NCBI GenBank assembly: GCA_037974665.1
Contig: CM075765.1
Location: 61,530,247-61,594,246, forward strand
Direction: 5' to 3'
Origin: Ehretia macrophylla
Taxonomy: Eukaryota > Streptophyta > Magnoliopsida > Boraginales > Ehretiaceae
DNA: 64,000 nucleotides
In this document: one piece after another, positions 36,668 to 47,999 of the stretch
Layout of the letters: each line of letters opens with the position of its first letter
How positions within the stretch are numbered: position 1 is the stretch's first letter
Notes under the pieces: model-generated
The model's input: the letters and a program-made list of their open reading frames with translations, nothing else
Database searches by the model: none
Told to the model about the DNA's origin: nothing
Position numbers and translations under genes: made by a program

Positions 36668-37209
36668 AGCAAAAGTCAAACAAATAAAAGAAATGCACAA
36701 GAAGGTGAAAAGTCATATTATTTGTTTTCAAATATCTTTTGAATGCACAATTAATCTAAAATCATTTAATACCACATATAAATACATTAATATAAATATA
36801 TACTAGGTCAACGAAAGTCAATGAAAGAATCGGGTTTAGGAGAAATTACTATTTGGCTCAAAAACGCTACTTTTCGCCTGAAAAGTCTATTTAAATTACT
36901 ATTCCGTTTCAAAATCAATTTTTATCAAACATGGGTCTATTAATAATAGAGGACTAAGTTTTAAGATGTTTAAAACACCCTTGTAAAAATTTTAGCGGAC
37001 AGGTGTTCAAAATACTATTCACAAAAATCGTCGATAAAATTTATAATGCCGTTTTTATGAAAATTTCATGAATGCACACATAGCATGTATTAGGAATATA
37101 AATCACATATTTAGCATATTCTACTCATATAACACATAAAGAAGTAAAATCATGCAAATCAAGGCAAAGACACGTAAATCGAGGTAAAGACAAAAGTTGG
37201 GGTTTCACA
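36668..37209 (-). repeat. 3' LTR of C, part 2
   Basis: Resumes after D and ends GGGGTTTCACA at the PPT. Confidence 0.88.
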
Positions 37210-37227
37210 TTCTCCCCCCCTTAAAAC
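37210..37227 (-). promoter_or_regulatory. Polypurine tract of C
   Basis: TTTTAAGGGGGGGAGAA in element sense next to the 3' LTR. Confidence 0.85.
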
Positions 37228-37245
37228 AATTGCCTCCGCGCAATT
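37228..37245 (-). promoter_or_regulatory. Pre-PPT hairpin of C (one mismatch)
   Basis: AATTGCG-CGGA-GGCAATT in element sense, 18 nt from the LTR as in A, B, G and I. Confidence 0.55.
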
Positions 37246-39340
37246 CTCGAGCTGACATGCAATTAAATCCTCAATCGTTACACTTAACAATACTTTTCTT
37301 AGTTCCCATTTATCTCTTAGGATGACATCTAAACAAAGACTTCAAAGGAAATAAACTCTGTTAAGTACAAGATGATTAGCACAATTTCCAAAACAGTTCT
37401 CAGTCCATAATTCACTCCCACCTAATATCATATTGCATATGAAGGAAATCGCAACTTCAAGGTCTTAGCATAATACCACTACTTATCAATCATCCTCTAC
37501 TACACAAAAGAGCTCTATGAACACCCCGAGGGTTTAAAAAACTCATTCATAATAACATGAATGATTACTGATCAAGGGAATATCTCAAAAGTGACATTGG
37601 TCAGAATATGGCTCTTATGAAATTTACAAGGAAATAAGAATATAGAAAGTCATATTCGAGCCAACAATCAAGTAAACAAGAGGTCAAACAGGTTAGAGAA
37701 TCAAGAGGCTAATAGTTTAATAAGGAAGCATGATAACTAAGATAAGAAATGTCTCAGCACCTATCAGTTAAATAAGTACGAAAAAAAATGATGACGAGAC
37801 AGAATAGTGTTGAGTATGTTGAATGAACATTCCTGAAGAAGTAAAAATTTTAATTCTCGATGATTGTTCAAGGAACCAACAAGTTAGTTGTACTTGAGGC
37901 GAAATGAAATTAAGAAATAAGATATGATTAATTCAATAGAAAATATGAGTGGCAAGAGTATCTCAGCACACAATACCAAAGAAGTACGAATAAGAAATGA
38001 TAACAACAGGACAGTGCCGAGTATTTTGAGTGAGCAATTACAAGCAAAGTAATGGCTCAGCATTTAATAATAAAACAATAGGATTAACAAGGATCAACAA
38101 GAATGACAATGATGTACTTAGGTAGGGAGTATATCAAGAAAGTGAAATTCGAACAAGTAAAAGGGTATACCAAAGGAAAAATTACGTTCAAATGAATACT
38201 AATAGGATGAAATGAAATATTGAAACCAATGGCTGGAGATATAGAATGAAATATAGAAGTCTCAAACCTTAACTCCCATAAGCGACATTACTATAAGAAG
38301 CAAATATGAATGTTAAGAATAGAAATAATGTCAAATGAGTATAGGATCCATTAATCCAATAAGCAAAACTTTCAAGAAACAATTGATATGCTAGAAAAGT
38401 GTAACTCTCTCTCAAGTAAGTGAGAATAGAGTATAAAAGAATAATAAGACCAATAGAATAGGAAGGACAAAAAGGGTGTCCCACCTACACATTTAAATAC
38501 CAACAAATCAAATCATACAATCTATCTTCCTCCAAAACAAGACACTAAGGAGATCTAGAGAACCTAAGGAGTCATAACAATCACCAAACAAGATAAATCA
38601 CTCCAAAAGTTTACATTTCGTACCAGACCAATCACTAAACAAGATAAATCACCGATTACCCAACAAGATTCACTAATGAAGACTCCAAAATCTGATAACA
38701 CAATACAGATTCATATTAACCCATTATAACATAAGCGAATCCTCAATCAACAATTTAGAAAGTCATACCACCTGGAACTCAAAAGCTTGATGTAGGCAAG
38801 TAAATGTTCAATCACCAAAATGCATTTTTATTTCCTCAAATAATTCTATCTCCCAACAATTACATATTCGAATAAAGTAACTTTAGTTAAGAATTACTCC
38901 AATTGTCTCCAAGGTTTAAAGATCAAAACTCCAAAATATACATTAATAATATAGCAATCCCAAATAGTAGAAATACTCACATGTTATACCACACTTCATT
39001 CCATTCACAAATATACATCACTAATTCCTCAAATAAATTCATTCTAAAATAACCTCAAGAAAGTATAGTCTGAGTTGAGACTCCAAAAGTGTCTAATCAC
39101 AACCTCACGAAAACCTCAACTTATGATCTATCTCCAAGTAATAAGAAGTTAAACAGGGCAAGAAAAGTAATTATAATCATCAAGATACATTGCTATTTCC
39201 TCGAACAACTTCATTCTCGCTAAAGGAACATCAAGAACAAATCCATTAAACTAAGACTAAAATCCATAAACATAACAATTAAAATCTCACTGATAAACTA
39301 ATAGAATAATAATAATTCAAAATCATGGCTTACCTCTATT
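37246..39340 (-). other. Non-coding interior of C
   Basis: About 2.1 kb where gag-pol should be. No retroelement protein motif is seen in any frame. It contains a diverged ~200-bp-spaced duplication: CTCAGCAC...AGTACGAA...AAATGATGACGAGACAG at 37755-37830 and a similar block at 37970-38045. The longest frames, such as 38269-38484 minus, are not recognisable genes. Confidence 0.6.
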
Positions 39341-39984
39341 TCCGAAAACTCTTGCAGTCATCTTTGCTTCACCCAAAAGAATCACCCACAGTTATAGCAT
39401 ATATACAATTATATCTCATGAAAACAAGTACCAACATATTACATGATTATCATATATTACAACATTATCACATAACACACAATTCAGCATATAAGAAGCC
39501 AACATCACATAAACAGGTTATATCACAGAAGTAAGTTATAAACAATTAAAGTCACATATGCAACAAACTTCACATAAGACAAGTTGATCACGTAACTCAC
39601 ATTGGTCACTTAAAGCACATTGAACACCTAAAGCACGTTGTTTCACATAAGCTAGTTATAAACAATTAAAACCACATAAACAACTAACTTTACACAAACA
39701 CTTCAATCACATAAAACACATTTGTCACATAATGCACATTAATCACAAAATGCATATTAACTACTACACATTGAGTACGTAAGACACGATATCACATAAA
39801 ACATATTGACCACAATAGTTCACTTAACAAATAAAGCATATTGATCACATAGAAAGTTAGACACATAAGTAAATTAATCACATAAACATATTAACATATG
39901 TTTCACTTTTTCTTCACTTAATTCATACTTGCATGCTTAGACCACTACCCACATTCTGAGGATACATCGGCTGACAGCTAAACA
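39340..39984 (-). repeat. Leader of C with TATGTGAT-word repeats
   Basis: In element sense it is built from TTATGTGATNNA words. It aligns with the leader of A from the PBS to about 43150, including the GGGTGAAG...GATGACTG block, then the two diverge. Confidence 0.7.
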
Positions 39985-40000
39985 TGCGCTCTGATACCAT
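39985..40000 (-). other. Primer-binding site of C
   Basis: ATGGTATCAGAGCGCA in element sense, complementary to initiator Met-tRNA. Confidence 0.9.
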
Positions 40001-40004
40001 TAAA

Positions 40005-40169
40005 TGTCACGCCCTAACTCAACCCCCTTTAAGATTAGTCAGGATGGAACATAATTTCGGTAGTATAACGACTGTAACCCGGATACTGAGGCTGTAAACC
40101 AACCTCTTCGCAACTCATACATCCAACTCCACAAACAATTCAACAATTAAACAACACAACCACAATATA
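40005..40169 (-). repeat. 5' LTR of C, part 1
   Basis: Starts TGTCACGCCC on the plus strand; interrupted by element A after ATATA (40165-40169). Confidence 0.9.
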
Positions 40170-42591
40170 TGTGAAACCCCACTTTTCTGCTTTAAACTCG
40201 ATTTATGTGTTTTATCTCGTTTTGCGTGCATTTGACCTGTTTATGTGCTATATGACTTATAATGTGGTAATTTTGGTATCAATACTCCTAGAACATGCTA
40301 AATGTGCATTCATGAAATTTTTATCAAAAACGGAGCTAGATATTTTATCGTCGATTTTTAGTGAATAGTATTTTCGAAACACGTCTGCTAAAATTTTGAA
40401 ACTGGTCTTTTTAACCCTTCTAGACCTAGACCACGGACTTTAATAGACATGTGTTTGATGAAAACGGTTTTAAAATCGGCTTAGGAATTTATTAGGGCTT
40501 TTACACCGACTTTTACAAAAATTGAGTTTTAAGTCGACTCGGGTGGAATTTTTTGATTATAAAACTTCTTGTCACCTAAAAATAACCTACTTGAACTATC
40601 TTGAGTGTTGAATAATTGTTTTGAACCTTGGTGATCAATAAAATGCATTCAAAGTCAAGAAAACACTAAAAACACTAAAGTTTCAACTTTGACTTTCATT
40701 TAAAATCTTGACTTTCATGCATATATCATCAACACACATTGCCAAAGCACAAAAACACACTCATTTTCACACACATGGCCGAGATTTTCATGGGAGAGTA
40801 AGCCAAGGAGTTTTCAAGGTTTTCAAAGCAAAATTTCAAAGAAAAACCTAGTTTTTATCCGTAGAACTTCGTGCCGACTTGGATTCTGCTTGTTGGGCAC
40901 ACATTCCTAGACTTATATCACATCAAAGGTGAGAGAAAAATTCTAGATCTCAAAACTTGTCTTTTGCATTTTTGTATATAAATGAAGATTGAACCGTTAG
41001 AATTGTAATCTGATGTTAGATTATTGCTCCTTGCATGCTAGGGATCGTTTAGTGGTAATACTACGAGTTTCTGTCGGATGTAGCATAATTTTTATTTTTC
41101 GGGTATTAAATTTTGATTAAATTGTTTAATGTTGAATTAATTGAGTTGGGGTAATCGAAATCGATTGCTGTCGATTTTTAAATAATTGATAATTGCGTGT
41201 TAGCGCTGTTGTAATTCCGATTTTTCGATTACATTGCTCGTGGGAAAGTTCAAAAAATTCAGCCAAGACATCCTAGGGTTTTAGGGTTATCGGGCATGAT
41301 TTGGAGGTGTTATGGTGGATTTTCGAGAGGGCTAATGTAGTAGGTTGAATGGGTGAGTGATAGAAACTGATTTGGCAATGTTTGGGTTAGTAGAATATAA
41401 GTTATGAATTTTTGAAGTTTAGGTTGTCTTTCTTTAAATTCTTAAACTATGTCTTTAGATGATTGGGTGGTGTTTGAGTGATTGAATGGTGAGTTGTTGA
41501 TGGGTAAACTAGGGTCTAATTGTGTATTTAGTGCATGTCCGGTTGGATGGCCTACTTTGTCATCTAACTTAGTTATTTGTTATCTAATTGATTATTGATG
41601 TTATATTGATGTAAAGATGATTATTGATGATTATTGGTGAACCGGGAGACAGGAAATTCTTCTTGATTGTCCTCCTGTATTGTGAATGATATTTATTATT
41701 ATTGCTGAGTCTTGGTATGTGTGTGCCACCTCTCGGGCAGCATCGGGCTATTGGGTTAATAACGGCATGACTACCAGAGACTACCTCCAGCTCGCATGAC
41801 GGAGGTGTCATGGAAGGTGAGGCTAGTGAGGTACCTCGGGTGCGTGAGTAATGGGGAGTTACAAGAAGAATGGTTGAGATCATGATGGCGTTTGGAGCTA
41901 CACCAACTAGAGTATCCTTTAATGAATGGTTATATAGTTATATGATGATAGTATTATTGATGTTATTGTGTGTTTACTGACTCAAAGGATTATTCCAAGG
42001 AGTTTAGTAGACCTTGCTCGAGATCTATTGGATCCTCACTGGATTTATTTTATATAAGCTCACTCTCTATTATTGCATGCATACAGGTGTACTTTCACAG
42101 GATTACGGGTACGTGCCTCCTGAAGAGGAAAATGTGCCTTACGTGGATGTGTCCTATGTGCCGGAGTCTTAGCCTTGATGTAGTACTGTCTTACTATCTT
42201 GTACATTAACTTAGTAGACTTTTATATGCCTTGTAGTTTATAATGTAAAAGATGTTGAAAAGATAATGAATTAGTTGATGATGTCTTGGTAGCCTTTCTT
42301 TTGTCTATGTTTAGGTTGCTAGGTTGGTATCAACATATTTTGCGATGTATATTAAGGTTTACGTATTATGTTGGAACGGAGGCGCATGACGAGGAATGAT
42401 TATTGTATAATATGGTTATGATGTATGTTGTATTTTATTGAGGAGTTGTTTGTTGTATGGTTTATGGAGTTGATGTATGATGTTCTAATGAGGTTGGTTT
42501 AGAGCCTCGGTATCCTATTTATTGTTGTTATACTGCCGAAATTCCGTTGCGTCCTGACTGATTGTAAGAGGGGTCGAGTTGGGGCGTGACA
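40170..42591 (+). repeat. 5' LTR of A
   Basis: 2422 bp, TGTGAAACCCC...GGGGCGTGACA. TATATAAG at 42051-42058. Confidence 0.92.
40929..42086 (+). other. Intron-like segment of A 5' LTR
   Basis: Donor CAAAG|GTGAGAG at 40929; CTCAC branchpoint-like word and acceptor GCATGCATACAG|GTG at 42085-42086; 1158 bp. Upstream, near 40720-40770, an ATATATCATC word and a CA-rich run look like a transcript start and leader. Confidence 0.45.
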
Positions 42592-42597
42592 TTTAAG

Positions 42598-42611
42598 TGG
42601 TATCAGAGCGC
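42598..42611 (+). other. Primer-binding site of A
   Basis: TGGTATCAGAGCGC, complementary to initiator Met-tRNA. Confidence 0.92.
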
Positions 42612-42689
42612 ATGTTAGCTGTCAGCCGGGGTATCCTCGGAATGTGGGTAGTGGCCTAAGCATGCAAGTATGTACTAATTGAAAGAAAA

Positions 42690-43100
42690 GTAAAACAGAT
42701 GTTAACATGTTTATGTGATTAATTTACTTACGTGTCTAACTTTTTATGTGATCAATATGCATTATGTGATTAATGTGCATTATGTGACAAATTTGTTTTA
42801 TGTGATTGAAGTGTCTTGTGTGAAGTTAGTTGTTTATATGGTTTTAATTGTTTATATCCTGCTTATGTGAAACAACGTGCCTTAGGTATGCAAGGAACTT
42901 TGAGTGATTAATGTGAGTTACATAATCAATTTGACCTATGGGTAGTTTGTTGCTCATGAGACTTTAATTGTTTATAACTTATTATGTGATATAACTTGTT
43001 TACGTGATATTGGCTTCTTATGTGCTGAATTGTGTGTTATATGATAATGTTGTTTTATATGTTAATTATGTATTATGTTGTACTTGTCTTCATGTGATAT
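42690..43100 (+). repeat. TATGTGAT-word leader repeat of A
   Basis: Irregular repeats of TTATGTGATNNA between PBS and gag, shared with B (48520-48660) and C (39480-39900, opposite strand). Confidence 0.75.
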
Positions 43101-43179
43101 AATTGTATATATGTTATAACTGCGGGTGACTCTTTTGGGTGAAGTAAGGATGACTGTTAGAGCTCTTGGAATCAGAGGA

Positions 43180-44052
43180 AGACTCCATAGGAATGAATTC
43201 ATGTCTTTGAAATAGGGTAGCCTGTTTGTTACGCAGTATGAGGCCCGATTTCATAATCTATCACATTATGCTCTGGGTATGGTGCAAACTACTGAAAAGA
43301 GAATTAATAGATTCATTCGAGGGTTGAGGCCAGAGGTTCGAGTTAGCTTGACTTATTTTCAGTTTTCCACATACGGTGAAGCCCTTACTACTGCAACAAG
43401 AGTTGAGAAATGAAAGAATGAGTTAGGGGCAGGGCCGAGTCAATTGAGTAGAAGACTTTCTCAGCTTCAGGACCAGCAAATATATTTTTATTCTCAAAGT
43501 CGACAGAGTCAGCTCCAGAGGCAAAATAGGCCAGTAGACTTGAGGATACAACGGAGCAGTTTAACGGTTCCGCCAGTTCAGGATTTCGTGGGTAACAGTG
43601 TTGCTATTCGTATTCCATCTTGTGATTTCTGTACCAAGAGGGGTCATGTTAAGACCGGATGTTGGAAGAAATTGGGGAGATGTCTAAGTTGTGGCAGTGA
43701 TCAGCACATGAAAGAAGACTGTCATAAATGGCAAAATGATCGGGGTTTGACTACAGTCAGGGATGCCCAGGAAAAGTCTACTATAGTGAGAGCTCAACAA
43801 GATGATTCAGTTACCTTTTTGGTTCCAGATTCTCCTGGGAATCGTGCTGTGGATCAAATCATACATTGTACTTTCTGCCGCCGGAAAGGCCATCTCGAGT
43901 CTAACTGTCGGAATAAAGCAGGAACATGTTTGGGTTGCGGCAGCAACCAACACAGAGCGAGGAATTGTCCTAGGTATCCGAGGTCTAAGGATCGGTCAGT
44001 GACTCAGGGTTACCAGGGTAGACCTACAGGCAGTGCATCACAGCAGCAGTAG
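43180..44052 (+). pseudogene. Partial gag with four zinc knuckles (element A)
   Basis: Gag packages retrotransposon RNA in virus-like particles. Relative to B, roughly 160 N-terminal residues are missing. The remainder starts near EFMSLK and continues through VTQYEARFHNL and RFIRGLRPEVR, with in-frame stops at about 43212 and 43411. From 43444 the frame is open for 202 codons. It holds four C-x2-C-x4-H-x4-C knuckles in two pairs: CDFCTKRGHVKTGC and CLSCGSDQHMKEDC, then CTFCRRKGHLESNC and CLGCGSNQHRARNC, about 82 residues apart. B has one pair, so the module is duplicated here. Confidence 0.85.
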
Positions 44053-44215
44053 TGAAAGGTAATTTCTTATTCTCAATCAATTAGTTAAGGTATTGAATGA
44101 TTCCAGTGCTACATATTCTTTTATCATGTCTACTTGAGTGCAACGTGCTAGTATGCCAATAGAAAGTTTGCCTTATATGATTGAAGTTAGCACATGCACG
44201 ATATTAGCTCAGTGT
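44053..44215 (+). pseudogene. Retropepsin stub of element A
   Basis: Aligns to the B protease (EGNFL, LVKVL, then DSSATYSFI where an active enzyme has D-[ST]-G). The catalytic Gly is changed and a stop follows at about 44135. Homology ends near 44215, where the GGTATTCTT array begins. Confidence 0.7.
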
Positions 44216-44660
44216 TTCATAATCAGCCGTTGGTATTTTCTTTGGTATTCTTCCTCGGGAGTTCTACATAAAGATTCATGTTCGGTATATCTCATTAGAA
44301 TTCTTCTTTGGTATTTTCTATAGGTATTCTTATGTGGAATTCTTATATGGTGTTATTCCGAGTTCTTATTTCGGGGTTCTTATTCGGTATTCTCCAATGG
44401 TGATCTTGTTCGAAGTCTTAGTTGGTATTCTTGATTAGTGCCTTATTATGGGATCTATGTTGGGCGTCCTTCTTCTTTAATTTACTTGGAATTCTTACTC
44501 GAAAGTCTTAGTCGGTGTTCTTAATCGCCATTCTTATTTAGGCTTCATAACTGGGGATTCTTGTCGTCGACCTTGATCAGTGTTTTGCTTGGTGTTCTCA
44601 AATGGTATTCGAAATTTGGTTTTCGGGCTTTCAATCCATATGTTTGAGCCAGCACCTGAG
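44216..44660 (+). repeat. GGTATTCTT-word array replacing pol in A
   Basis: At least a dozen variants (GGTATTCTT, GGAATTCTT, GGTGTTCTT, GGGGTTCTT, CGAGTTCTT) at irregular spacing. Same strand and same position, just before the PPT block, as in G and I. Confidence 0.8.
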
Positions 44661-44681
44661 CTTTTCTATAGATCGATGCAG

Positions 44682-44699
44682 AATTGCGAGGACGCAATT
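44682..44699 (+). promoter_or_regulatory. Conserved pre-PPT hairpin (A)
   Basis: AATTGCG-AGGA-CGCAATT, perfect arms, 18 nt before the LTR. B has a T-A pair where A has G-C. Confidence 0.72.
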
Positions 44700-44701
44700 T
44701 C

Positions 44702-44717
44702 TTTAAGGATGGGAGAA
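44702..44717 (+). promoter_or_regulatory. Polypurine tract of A
   Basis: TTTAAGGATGGGAGAA next to the 3' LTR. Confidence 0.85.
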
Positions 44718-46025
44718 TGTGAAACCCCGCTTTTCTGCTTTAAACTCGATTTACGTCTTTTATCTCGTTTTGCATGCATTTGACCTGTTTATGTGCTATA
44801 TGACTTAGAATGTGGTAATTTTGGTATCAATACTCCTAGAACATGCTAAATTTGCATTCATGAAATTTTCATAAAAAACGGAGTTAGAAATTTTATCGTC
44901 GATTTTTAGTGAATAGTATTTTCGAAACACGTCCGCTAAAATTTTGAAACTAGTCTTTTTAACCCTTCTAGACCTAGACCACGGACTTTAATAGACCTGT
45001 GTTTGATGAAAACGGTTTTAAAATCGGCTTAGGAATTTATTAGGGTTTTTACACCGACTTTTGCAAAAATCGAGTTATAAGCCGACTCGGGTAGAATTGT
45101 TTGATTGTAAAACTTCTTGTCACCTAAAAATAACCTACTTGAACTATCTTGAGTGTTGAATAATTGTTTTGAACCTTGGTGATCAATAAAATGCATTTAA
45201 AGTCAAGAAAACACTAAAAACAATAAAGTTTCAACTTTGACTTTCATTTAATATCTTGACTTTCATGCATATATCATCAACACACATTTCCAAAGCACAA
45301 AAACACACTCATTTTCACACACATGGCCGAGATTTTCATGGGAGAATAAGCCAAGGAGTTTTCAAGGTTTTCAAAGCAAAATTTCGAAGAAAAACCTAGT
45401 TTTTGTATGTAGAACTTCGTGCCGACTTGGATTCTGCTTGTTGGGCACGCATTGCATGCATTCCTAGGCTTATATCGCATCAAAGGTGAGAGAAAAATTC
45501 TAGATCTCAAAACTTGTCTTTTGCATTTTTGCATATAAATGAAGATTGAACCGTTAGAATTGTAATCTGATGTTAGATTATTGCTCCTTGCATGATAGGG
45601 ATCGTTTAGTGGTAATACAACGAGTTTCTGTCGGATGTAGCATAATTTTTATTTTTCGGGTATTAAATTTTGATTAAATTGTTTAATGTTGAATTAATTG
45701 AGTTGTGATAATCGAAATCGATTGCCGTCGATTTCTAAATACTTGATAATTACGTGTTAGCGCTGTTGTAATGCCGAATTTTCGATTACATTGCTCGTGG
45801 GAAAGTTCAAAAAATTTAGCCAAGACATCCTAGGGTTTTAGGGTTATCGGGCATGATTTGGAGGTGTTATGGTGGATTTTCGAGAGGGCTAATGTAGTAG
45901 GTTGAATGGGTGAGTGATAGAGACTGATTTGGCGATGTTTGGGTTAGTAGAATGTAAGTTATGAATTTTTGAAGTTTAGGTTGTCATTCTTTAAATTCTT
46001 AAACTATGTCTTTAGATGATTGGGT
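44718..46025 (+). repeat. 3' LTR of A, part 1
   Basis: Aligned with the 5' LTR up to GATTGGGT, where B is inserted (TSD TGGGT, 46021-46025). The donor-like site is at 45486. Confidence 0.92.
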
Positions 46026-46800
46026 TGTGAAATCCCACTTTTCTGCTTATCTCGTTTTACGTGCTATACATCGTTTTGCGTGCATATGATCTGTTTATGT
46101 GCTATAGGACCTAGAAAGTTATAATTTTGATGTCAATACTCCTAATACGTGCTAAATGTGCATTCATGAAATTTTCATCAAAAACGGAGTTAGAAATTTT
46201 ATCGTCGATTTTCAGTGAATAATGTTTTCGAAACACGTCCGCTAAAATTTTGAAACTGGTCTTTTTAACCCTTCTAGACCTAGTCCACGGACTTTAATAG
46301 ACCTGTGTTTGATGAAAACGGTTTTAAAATCGGCTTAAGAATTTATTAGGGTTTTTACACCGACTTTTGCGAAAATCGAGTTTTAAGCCGACTCGGGTGA
46401 AATTGTTGGATTGTAAAACTTCTTGTCACCTAAAAATAATCCACTTGAGATATCTTGGGGGTTGCATAATTATTTTGAGCTTGGTGAGCAATAAAATGAG
46501 TTTAAAGTCATTAAAACCCAAAAATATTAACTTAAACTACTTTGACTTTGCAATTTTTTTATTTGACCAAGCTTTTAAATACTTCTTGTCATCAACACAC
46601 ACTCACACAACACAAAACACACTCCACAGACACACACAAGGCCGAGAGAAAGAAGAGAGAAAAAGAAAGAGAAAAACTCAAGCTTTTCAATCATTTTTTC
46701 AAAGAAAAACCTAGTTTTTGTCCGTAGAACTTAGCACCAACTTGGATTCTTTTTGTTGGGCACGCATAGCACGTATGCCTAGGCTTATATCGCATCAAAG

Positions 46801-47907
46801 GTGAAAGAAAAATTCTAGATCTCAAAATGTCATTTTTATGTTTTTGCTCATAAATGAAAATTTAACCGTTAGAATTGAAATCTGATGATAGATTATTGCT
46901 CCTTGCTTTCTAGGGATCGTTATATACTAATACTACGAATTTCTATCGGATGTAGCATAATTTTTATTTTTCGGGTATTTAATTTTGATTAAAATGTTCA
47001 AAGTTGAATTAAATGAGTTGTGTTGATCGAAATCGATTGCCGTCGATTTCTAAATACTTGATAATTACGTGTTAGCGCTGTTGTAATGCCGAATTTTCGA
47101 TTACATTGTTTGTGTGAAAATCCAGAAAATCCAGCCATGACACCTTAGGGTATTACGGTTATCGGGAATGATTTGGAGGTGTTATGGTGGATTCCGGAGA
47201 GGACTAATGTAGTAGGTTGAATGGGTGAGTGATAGGAACTGATTTGGCAATGTTTGGATTAGTAGATTGTAAGTTATGAATTTTAGAAGTTTAGGTTATC
47301 ATTCTTTAATTTCTTGAACGATGCCTTTAGATGGTTGGGTAGTGTTCGAGTGATGAATGGTGAGTTATTGATGAGTAATTTAGAGTTTAATTTTGTATAT
47401 GATGCATGTCCGGTTAGATGGCCTACTTTGTCATCTAACTAAGTTATTGATTGATTATTATTGAGTTCGGGAATCAGGCACTTTCGTTGCTGATCTCCCA
47501 ATTGATTGATTGATGATTGATGATTATGGAGTCTTGGTATGTGTGTGCCACCTCTCGGGCAGCGTCGGGCTGTCGGGTTGATAACGGCATGACTGTCATA
47601 GGCTACCCCCAGCTCGCATGACGGAGGTGTCATGGAGGGAGGGGCTAGTGAGGTACCTCGGGTGCGTGAGTAATGGGGAGTTATAAGAAGAACGGTTGAG
47701 ATCGTGATGGCGTTTGGAGCTACACCAAATAGAGTATCCTTTAATGAATGGTTATATAGTTATGTGATGATAATGTTATTATTGTTGTTGTGTGTTTACT
47801 TGCTCAAAGGATTAAATCCAAGGAGCGTAGTGAATACTGTCGAGATCTATCGGATCCTCACTGGGCTTATGTATATAAGCTAACTCTCTATTATTGCATG
47901 CTTACAG
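46801..47907 (+). other. Intron-like segment of B 5' LTR
   Basis: Donor CAAAG|GTGAAAG at 46801; perfect plant-type branchpoint CTAAC at 47880-47884, 23 nt before acceptor GCTTACAG|GTG at 47906-47907; 1107 bp. The 3' LTR has the same layout at 54192-55294 with GTGAGAG. Confidence 0.48.
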
Positions 47908-47999
47908 GTGTTGCAGAGCCGGATTACGGGTACGTGCCTCCTGAGGAGGAAAATGTGCCTTACGTGGACGAGTCATATGTTCCTGAGTCTTATCCATGA
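47898..47999 (+). other. Conserved acidic mini-ORF in LTR B
   Basis: 33 codons, ATG start at the putative splice acceptor, core AEPDYGYVPPEEENVP, then VDESYVPESYP and stop. In the 3' LTR (55289-55386) one codon is a stop (TAC to TAG). Function unknown; may be conserved as DNA. Confidence 0.35.

Noticed and set aside
43802-44002. 66-residue frame overlapping the second zinc-knuckle pair of A
   Set aside because: It is an out-of-frame shadow of gag.
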